Assembly (NCBI GenBank): GCA_015680685.1
Contig: MNCI01002337.1
Coordinates: forward strand, 190,905 to 230,696
Direction: 5' to 3'
From: Gnetum montanum
Taxonomy: Eukaryota; Streptophyta; Gnetopsida; Gnetales; Gnetaceae
Length of the DNA stretch: 39,792 nt
In this document: in pieces, positions 32,938-39,792 of the stretch
Layout: every line of letters begins with the position of its first letter
Position numbering within the stretch: the first letter of the stretch is position 1
Translations under genes and position numbers: made by a program
The notes under the pieces: model-generated
What the model saw: only the letters and a program-made list of their open reading frames with translations
The model's database searches: none
Told to the model about the DNA's origin: nothing

Positions 32938-35739
32938 ATGGCCCCAAAGCATGGATAGCAAGAAGAACCCCATCAAGGTGTGTCCATGTGACCCAAGAGA
33001 GGCAGAAGATAAGCATCTGCTAAACAACATGCAGAGCAAGAGGCACAATCATTTAGCATACATCAAGAGACTTCTGCTACTGTATAATCAGAATAGGCAG
33101 AAGGAGGAGCTACTATAGCACCTAAATAGGGACAACAACTTACATTTTCCCCAAAGTGTGTTTAGGCCATTTGTGAAAAGTCCACATCAGCTATAGTGAT
33201 CGTGGAATTGAAATTTGGACCTTTCACAAAATTTGCTCCTAAGGCTGTTAGGGACCAACTCAAAGGATCTCCATTATGGCCTATCCTCTCTAAAAGTGGT
33301 TCCTAGTACTTAGGAGAAATATACCAATTTTGGCATAATAAGGAAGAAGGCACCATAGTCAACATTTATGGTGTGTCTATAGATTTTTCCATCAAGGCCA
33401 TCTTGGAAGTGTTGAACCTTTTGAATATAGGGCCAAAAATTACTCACATATCCACTCGATCCAATGCTGATGGACGAAGAGTTTGGTTGGATAGGGCATA
33501 TGGCAAAGAAGACAAGACATATGGAGAGCTTATGTTGGAAGAAAAGATATACTTCAAGATTGGCCCTTATCACATCTTCCCCACAAGGGGATTAAAAAGA
33601 ATCTTAACATATGTGGTAAGAGGAAGTACGATAATAATGGGAAAGGCCAATGCTAAATTGCCTCATCTATATCTCATAGAGATCTTGAGGTGGTTTGAAG
33701 AACGCAAGATAGGGAAGTTCACATTGCCCTTCCCTTGTCTCATTAGGAAGCTATGCAAATATGTTGGCATTCTAGGGTACACCAATGATATCCTCAGAAG
33801 AGCCCAAAATGCTTTGTTCACTAAACTATTGAAGCCACCAGCTCTGAGGAAAAGTGCTGGTGAGACACTAGAGCCAAAGCAAGAGCAAGAATAGATGATG
33901 AAGCCCATTTCAACTCAAACTGTAAGGCCTAGCCAACTTCCTAGCACAAGGCCTAGTCAACAACAAGAAGCAGGGCCCAACATGAGCTAGCAAGATCAAC
34001 CACGACCACCACCACCATAGGATTACCAATCGTCGATGAGCCACCTCAAGGCCATCATTAAGATGATTAGTTGGAGAAGTCATGATGATGCTAATCTTTT
34101 CCGCATCATCAACGAAATTGTACAGCCCATAATTTCTATTGATCATGAATGGGGTAAGGCGTCCATCCAAACAGGAGGAGGGGAGACTCATTGGTCATAA
34201 CAGATTTTAGGGAATGCTGCGTCTTTCCAAGTGCAATTGGAAATAGGTGAAGGGGCCATAGTGATGGTCATGTAGTACTAGGATGCAGTGGGAACCACAG
34301 AAGTGGTTGTAGATCGCATCAAAGAATATTTCAATGTTCCTATTATGCCACTGGTAGATTTCACAGGAGCATGAGATGCTCAAACTTTGGCCGATCCCTC
34401 AATGACTCCTACAGAGCATGAGGATGTCCTTAATCAATTGCTGCAAATAGGACAAGTAATGATGTCCTTGTTTGACATTTTACAAGATGTCACAGTGGCA
34501 CAATCAGACCTCATGTCCACTAAAGGAAAGCTGGTCATGGCAGAGATTAGGGCCAAGCACGTGAAAGAGGAGTTGACAAGACTACAAGAGAGGCTCGTCA
34601 CCCTACAAGCTGCATAGTGGAACCCATCTTAGTTTGTTCCTGCAGATCAGCTAGATACTTTTAGGATTGAGTAGCTTAATAAACTATTGGTAGATAATAA
34701 AAGAGTGATGGAGGAAAAAGATAAGGCCAACTGGGATGCCTCCAAGGCACAAGTGCAAAACTACATGCACACCAAGGCACTCAAAGCCTTACAACAAAAG
34801 AATAAATAGCTTGCTACCGACAACCTTTGGTTGATCACTATGGAGAAACAAAAGAATATTCTCAAGAAAAACTTTTAGCAATTATGAGAATAGTTGGTTA
34901 GGGTCAACTAAGACATGAACTGTTTGGCCAGAAAGAATCAAACCCTCTCAATGGATGAGGTATGTGCAATTCGTTAGAAGAAGGCCATTGAAATAAGCAT
35001 GTGGAAAAACGAAGCCAAGAGGCATGAAAAGTTAAAGGATCACTTCAGAGATTAGGTGGGAATGTACAAGAAATTCATAGAAAAGGAGATCCATATGGCC
35101 AACGCCCACGTAAACACTTTTAGTGCTCAACACACTGATTAGTGGGTCATATTAGACACATATGTATTTGTCCACCAAGCGGAACTTAAAAGTTGGGATC
35201 TACAGATTTAAGACCTCATAGAGTACATGGAATTGGCAAACCTGTGATATGCCAATATAGCCATGTTGACAAGAGGACATCCAAGAATAGAGCTTAAGAA
35301 GTAGGTAGCTACCACCTACACCAAATATGAAGCAGAATTTGCGGAGCACAAGAAAATGTTGCAGAAGCTAGAAGTCATAAATTCTGAACTAGAGGTGGTT
35401 AAGACTAGCTACCAAGGCCAGAGAGATATCATAGCAGACTTGGGTTAATGGATTATGGATTTTCAAGAGTACAAGGATAAAGCTAGAGCCTATGAGGAGG
35501 AACAACGATTTTTTACGGCTTAGTACGTCAAAGCAAATAAGATGTTCCTGCAACTATCATGCTCATGGGAGGTGCTGACTCTGTCAAACATTGTAGGATT
35601 AGCATGAATGGCATAGGATCCCCAAATGGAAGAGGAAAAGCTATAGGCACTAGTTCAAAGTCATCAAATTCCAAAACTTGGAGCATAGGATAAGGGGAAG
35701 TAACCCATGGAGGAGCCACTGCCACCTGGAACCATATGA
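32938..35739 (+). pseudogene. Element C ORF3: 934-codon protein, decayed only by stop codons
   Basis: A single frame from ATG 32938 to TGA 35737-35739 without any frameshift, but with about 36 internal stops, roughly two thirds TAG. Residues 1-80 are Gln/Glu-rich. Residues about 95-310 form a globular domain: FTKFAPKAVRDQL, SPLWPIL, YLGEIYQFW, GVSIDFSIKAILEVLN, ISTRSN, DRAYGKEDKTY, IGPYHIFPTRGLKR, VVRGSTIIMGKANAKLPHLY and LPFPCLIRKLCKYVGILGY. From memory this resembles the 'putative plant transposon protein' domain. A Gln/Pro-rich linker follows. Residues about 490-880 are heptad-rich coiled coil (for example AKHVKEELTRLQERLVTLQ). It ends KPMEEPLPPGTI. D carries the homologue. The role is unknown. 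Confidence 0.85.
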
Positions 35740-35926
35740 GCCAAATAAAGTTTACAATTTTGCAATTTTGTAATTTTCTGTTGTGTCCCAATTTTGTTCT
35801 ATCAAATTCTCCACTACAGCATGAATAAATCCCTAGTCAGTTAATAATCCCATACCTATCCACTGTGTAATCAATGGGGATTTTTCTCATTTTGTTTAAC
35901 TTGAGGACGAGTTTTCATTCAGTCAT
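35740..35926 (+). other. Element C tail before polypurine tract
   Basis: No gene. AAATAAAG follows the ORF3 stop. GAGGACGAGTTTTCATTCAG near 35903 is shared with A and D just before their polypurine tracts. Confidence 0.6.
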
Positions 35927-35933
35927 GGGGGTA
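35927..35933 (+). other. Polypurine tract of element C
   Basis: GGGGGTA, preceded by TCAT, immediately before LTR start TGATGAATC. Confidence 0.8.
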
Positions 35934-36759
35934 TGATGAATCATGATTCATTAGGTCATGATATCACACCTGTGATATTGCGACCTAGCTCACGATATCA
36001 TATACGTGATATTGTGGCTCCTGTACAGGCTTATAAATACACCTTAGGCGCACGGTGAAAATAAGGTTTTTTAGTTAAGAATTAGTTTTCATTTTTAGTC
36101 TCTCTTAACCCTTTCTCCCAGTGCATGCCTATAGTGTGATGATTGTAATTGTATGACATCCTTTATTCGAGTGTGACGTACTTGGACATGCACATGACCA
36201 GAAATAAAGATCAAGATTACTTCATCATTGCAAAATTTACTTAGTTTAATTATTTAATTGTTATTGTTATTGTTATTTATTGCTTTCATAGTTAATACCT
36301 CTTCACCCTAAACTCCTTAAACGCAGAATGAGTATAACTTAATCACAAGCATTTAAGTGTGACTACTTGGTAACCCAGTAGTGTACCTAGGCCATGCGCT
36401 TGGTAATCCTAGTGGTAGTTGTGCATGAGGTTCAAGATGTGTACAGATGATTAAGGAACAGATGTTGATCGCACTTAGGCTATCTTAGATTCTCTTCTCC
36501 CTTTTCCTCCTAGCTTAATTAAAGTTATTTTCCATTCCCTCTAGGAGTAGCACTAGGTTAGAAACTACATCATACAGCTCACTTTAGACTAAACCATACA
36601 TGACAAAGCAAATACTAGTCCAAGTGGGAAGATAGTGAACTGCGATCATTGAGTAACTATCTAGATACCACAACTAGCCCGTCTGTGAAGTTCAATTAGA
36701 TCATGCGTGAAACACTCATATTCGTATGGTTGAGTGTAGGGGTACCTCGCCACTCATCA
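35934..36759 (+). repeat. 3' LTR of element C (826 bp)
   Basis: Partner of 28380-29193, ending CTCATCA at 36759, followed by the CTATG duplication at 36760-36764. It has a short ATTGTT repeat near 36255-36275 that is longer than in the 5' copy. Confidence 0.92.
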
Positions 36760-36895
36760 CTATGTATTTTGAGAATTATCTTAATATAAGGGGGATTTTC
36801 TCTATTTTATTATGTTATTCTTATTTTTTTAGCTAGATCTACTTGGAAGTTGTGGATTGAGTCCTATTGGGATCTATCAAGGTGCAACCCCTGCA
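36760..36895 (+). repeat. 3' LTR of element B, right piece
   Basis: CTATGTATTTTGAG onward matches 25492-25627, ending ACCCCTGCA. It resumes exactly where 28379 left off. Confidence 0.9.
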
Positions 36896-37590
36896 CTAGA
36901 ATCCAAAATATCTTTTTAACAATATTTACCCCCAATATAGAAAGTTAGATTAAAAATTTATAGCATTGTCCACCAAATTTGAACCCATAGTTTAGAACTT
37001 CTAAATCAAGATTTATAACTAGGTAAGACCTTTGATTTGAAAGCTCTAAGTCATAGGTTCAATTCTTGTGGGTAATATTCTAATTAAACTACATGTCTTG
37101 GGGTGTACCTATGTTTTGATTATCTTGAAGTTCAACAGCATGAATTTTAGAAAAAATGTAATAATGCTATTGATAGGTGGCTCATGTGGGTAGCTCATTA
37201 TCTTCCTCATTGAGGTTGACTAAGAAGGTTCTATAAAAGATGAAATTCTATGCTAAAATTTTTCCAAACTTAAAGGAAAGTTTGCTAACTTATAAACAAG
37301 TAGTACATAAAATATTTCAAATGCTTAAAATTTATGCATCCTACCATAATGAAACTAAAATTGAAAATGTATTGAATTTATCATAGTAAGAATAGTTATC
37401 TTGACAATTCTTCTCCCCACTTGGCACCTTTCCTCTATGCAAGTATGAATTTGATTGCTAGTCTTCCATTTTCTTCATGATGTGCTCTTCAAATTTTTCC
37501 TTTGCATTTTGTTCTTCTATGTTTAGATTTGTTCACTCCAAACTATAAATAAACTATTTTATCTCATAATCTATATAAAATATTTTGAAT
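36896..37590. other. Unassigned flank right of element B
   Basis: No gene recognised. It may continue block F or the following LINE relic. A tRNA B-box-like GGTTCAATTC at 37056-37065 is the only motif noted, without a convincing A box. Confidence 0.4.
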
Positions 37591-37599
37591 ATAAAACCT

Positions 37600-38350
37600 T
37601 TTAGTGATATTGTATGGATTGTTTTGTTTGGGAACTATCTTAGTGATAAACTTTGGAAAGATATTGAAAGAGTGCAAAAACCTTTTGTTCTTGAGAAATT
37701 GAAAGTAAAGATACAAATATCTTATTGAATGTTATTATGTGAATGTGATTTATTACCATTATAAGAAGAAGCCATGTGCTAATTTATTACATACACCCAT
37801 AGCTTGCATATCTCAAGGCAAGACAAATTCTCTAAAGTTGTTCTTAATGATTTGGAAGACCATGGTTGGTATTTTCAAGGGATGCATTGGTTGAGTAAAT
37901 GGAATATCTTTTGGGAGGACATGCATTAAAATCCAAAGCATATTCACCAATTAGTTAAGCAAAATGTTTTAACTCAAATGTGGTCTAATGTGGAATGTAA
38001 GAGAAAATTTTATTTACGTCATATTAGATTTAATAAACTAGATGTAGAAACTCACTATCAGCTACTGTTCCCATCAAGTATTGGAATGCTATCAGCAAGC
38101 TTTGCTTAAATTCCTATCATCTTAGAATTGAAAGTGGAAGATGCATTTAACTCTCCAAAGAGGAGCACATTTGTAGGTTGTGTAGATCAAGAGCCATTAA
38201 AGATGAGTTGCTTGTGTTTCTTTTTTGTGCTATAACCACCCACTTGAGATAACATGATAATGTTACTACAAAAAGCCTGCATGATTTATTTTTAATTGCC
38301 CTAGTCAATTTGTAAAATTTATTTATTTTTTGCATGCAAATGTAATAGTT
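37600..38350 (+). pseudogene. C-terminal relic of a LINE-like reverse transcriptase polyprotein
   Basis: On + one frame reads DKLWKDIERVQKPF, then MLLCECDLLPL, DHGWYFQGMHWLSKWNI and RHIRFNKLDVETHYQLL. After a frameshift near 38060 it reads LCLNSYHLRIESGRC, LSKEEHICRLC and IKDE, and a tail LHDLFLIALVNL. The order IERVQ..., LRIExGR, then EExICxLC...EDE is that of the region downstream of RT in several non-LTR retroelement ORF2 proteins, including a C-terminal Cys-containing motif. The RT itself is not visible upstream. The assignment rests on remembered motif order and needs a profile search. Confidence 0.5.
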
Positions 38351-38642
38351 GTACAATAGATCCTATGCATCTATTGACATATTAAACTTTCATTTTCATT
38401 TTCATATATAGAAATAGTAACAACTAAAAAATATATAAGGATATCTATTAAAAATTGAATTCTCCTCATGGTTGTAGTTATACTTTGGAAAATTAGTAAG
38501 TATATGCAAAATCAACAGTAACATATTACATAGATACTATATACATTATAAACAATGGTCCATTTAAAAATACAGGAAATTGATATTTTAACAAATATGC
38601 CAAAAAGGTGTAAACCAGTGTCAAATACTTCACATCGCTGCT
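38351..38642. other. AT-rich sequence between two LINE relics
   Basis: No gene. AT-rich, with TATATA words. Open stretches on - have no protein signature. Confidence 0.5.
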
Positions 38643-39170
38643 GGTGGAAAACTCTTCACCCAAAAAGTGGACTATTTTTACCTTCCAAACTCGTGTAGCT
38701 ATTGTCATAGGGCTGAGCATCATATCTCGGTGTGTCCTATCGTAGCTAGGAAGAAACAACCTGTAGCATCTCAAAAGACTCGTTCCCCAGTGACACCAGT
38801 AGGCCCACCCTCAGTATCCTTTAAATTTGGATCTCCTCCTCCAACAACTCCTCAATCCTCCTCTCAGTCTAGCCACTTCAAGCTACAAAAACAACAGTCA
38901 GGTACTCACACCTCCATCCATGTCATCCCTTCAAACGTTGTCAAGAACTCATTCTCAGAGGATGAGTTCGTGGTGACCAGTGGAAGGAAATGAGTTAAAG
39001 CTTTCTTTAGTTCTACTCCTTCCTCCAACTCCTCTTCACTAGACACTTCCATGGCCCTTGTCCCCACCAACAACTCCTTTTCCCTCTTGTCAAGAACAAA
39101 GGAAATTGATACTTCAACTTCCGAACCTTCCATTGATCTCCCATCCAAACTACCCCTTGTTTCCCCATGA
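38643..39170 (+). pseudogene. LINE ORF1, C-terminal part with CCHC zinc knuckle
   Basis: RNA-binding ORF1 protein of an L1-type plant LINE. Reads GGKLFTQKVDYFYLP, then the knuckle CSYCHRAEHHISVC (C-x2-C-x4-H-x4-C, about 38694-38735), followed by a Ser/Pro/Gln-rich tail. One internal TGA interrupts at 38991. Beyond it the same frame continues to TGA 39168-39170, which overlaps the ORF2 start as ATGA. The upstream part of ORF1 is not present, so the copy is probably 5' truncated near 38640. Confidence 0.7.
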
Positions 39171-39738
39171 ATCTCCTTTCTTGGAATGTTCGAGGCCTTA
39201 CTAGTAGGCTTCGATGGAAGCGAGTAGGCAACTTTATATCTAGTCTTAATATGATTTTTGATTTCATTCTTCTTTAAGAAATTAAGATATCAGTTGACCT
39301 TTTATCCTATTCCACCCACTGGTTTCTTCCTCACTCCTCAATCCTAGGGACATCCCATGTGAGTGGGAAAGGAGGCGTGGCCATTCTCCTCTCACCCTAC
39401 TGAAAAACTAAAATCCTTCAAAGTGGTTCTAATTCTAGGCATAGAGTTTCCTAGGCCACCTTCTCATCCTAGCATGGCCCTTTTGGCATTTGCTCGATAT
39501 ATGCCCCAAATGACTCCACAGAACGGGCTCTCCTTTGGCAAGAACTTGCAACTTCTCTTCCCCCAATGCCTTGGATATTCGGAGGAGATTTTAATATGGT
39601 AGAATTCCCTCAAGATAAGCTTGTAGGGGTGTTTCTTCAACTACCCAATCTCAAGTATTAGACCTGGTCCACCTTTAAGAAAAGATTTTACCTCTTAGAC
39701 GGGGTAGACAACTCCACGTGCGTTCACCTCCATAGATT
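39167..39738 (+). pseudogene. LINE ORF2, apurinic-type endonuclease domain, cut off at N
   Basis: Starts at ATG 39167 and stays in one frame to 39738. Endonuclease landmarks are the N-terminal LSWNVRGL (catalytic Asn), FILL-stop-EIK (family: LLQET, with the Gln codon now TAA at 39275), GGVAILLS, CSIYAPND, and GGDFNMV (Asp and Asn, near 39580). These are the order and spacing of L1-type endonucleases, which nick the target for insertion. Five stops (TAA 39275, TGA 39401 and three TAG) and no frameshift. RT is not reached, because the sequence turns into a foldback at 39739. Confidence 0.82.
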
Positions 39739-39792
39739 NTGAACGCACGTGGAGTTGTCTACCCCGTCTAAGAGGTAAAATCTTTTCTTAAA
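39674..39792. repeat. Perfect 53-bp inverted repeat around a single N
   Basis: Bases 39740-39792 are the exact reverse complement of 39674-39726, with a 13-base loop that includes N 39739. The left arm is LINE ORF2 coding sequence, so the right arm is that same sequence reversed. Perfect identity amid decayed DNA and the N at the turn indicate an assembly join. Confidence 0.9.

Larger units (their letters stand above)
28380..36759 (+). mobile_element. Element C: complete-ended LTR retrotransposon with gag and ORF3 but no pol
   Basis: LTRs at 28380-29193 and 35934-36759, a tRNA-Asp-type PBS at 29194-29213, a polypurine tract at 35927-35933, and target duplication CTATG at 28375-28379 and 36760-36764. 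The 8.38-kb unit carries a gag relic, a spacer, an internal promoter-like module and ORF3. No RT, RNase H or integrase motif was found in any frame between 30100 and 32900, and no N lies there, so pol is genuinely absent. Its gag, spacer, internal promoter and ORF3 are homologous to those of D, so it is a non-autonomous relative. Confidence 0.9.
24597..36895 (+). mobile_element. Element B: short LTR retrotransposon without pol, split by element C
   Basis: Two LTRs of about 1.03-1.07 kb (24597-25627; 27443-28379 plus 36765-36895) flank a 1.8-kb internal region with a PBS resembling the initiator-Met complement, one long decayed ORF and a polypurine tract. No RT, RNase H or integrase is present, so it is non-autonomous. 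The flanks share only CTAG (24593-24596 and 36896-36899), an imperfect target duplication. Element C (28380-36759) was inserted later into its 3' LTR. Confidence 0.82.

Noticed and set aside
37056-37065. tRNA B-box-like GGTTCAATTC suggesting a SINE
   Set aside because: No convincing A box at the right distance, no tail and no target duplication seen.
38147-38774. Open stretches on the - strand at the right end
   Set aside because: They overlie the LINE relics read on + and show no recognisable motif.

Overview
The window looks like intergenic DNA of a land plant with a large, repeat-packed genome. I infer a seed plant, possibly a gymnosperm. It is AT-rich, and nearly every coding relic belongs to a decayed retrotransposon. 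The recognisable pol relics are Ty3/gypsy of the Ogre/Tat/Athila (OTA) type: no chromodomain, a primer-binding site (PBS) matching plant tRNA-Asp in two elements, and a third ORF between pol and the 3' LTR. I found no intact host gene, tRNA, rRNA or CRISPR array.

Layout. Element A (+) runs from the left edge to 6457: decayed RT, RNase H and integrase, a long spacer, a stub of ORF3, a polypurine tract (PPT) and a 3' LTR. A lies inside the 3' LTR of element D (-), which runs 6458-18911 with gag, protease, pol, an internal promoter-like module, ORF3 and both LTR ends. Next is an older block, F (18912-24596), with coding-like relics on the - strand that I do not recognise. F is interrupted by solo LTR E (20534-21398), flanked by the duplication CCATG. 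Element B (+) starts at 24597. It has 1 kb LTRs, a tRNA-Met-type PBS and one unfamiliar ORF. Its 3' LTR (27443-28379, then 36760-36895) is split by element C (+, 28380-36759), which is complete at both ends, flanked by the duplication CTATG, and carries gag and a 934-codon ORF3 but no pol. The right end holds a C-terminal relic of one LINE-like element and the start of another LINE (ORF1 zinc knuckle, ORF2 endonuclease).

Elements C and D share an arrangement: after pol (or where pol would be) comes a spacer with a conserved motif, then spaced palindromes of GATATC type followed by a TATA box, a conserved leader, and a long ORF3 with a globular domain and coiled coils. The same palindromes-plus-TATA layout occurs in the LTR promoters of A, C and E. 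This suggests that ORF3 had its own promoter, copied from or convergent with the LTR promoter.

Everything coding is dead. Nonsense codons, mostly TAG, greatly outnumber frameshifts in several ORFs, as expected from deamination of methylated cytosines. Nine single Ns (4021, 4069, 4167, 14348, 14853, 29637, 29906, 29947, 39739) are present. At least five coincide with duplicated, inverted or missing pieces, so they should be treated as assembly joins of unknown size.
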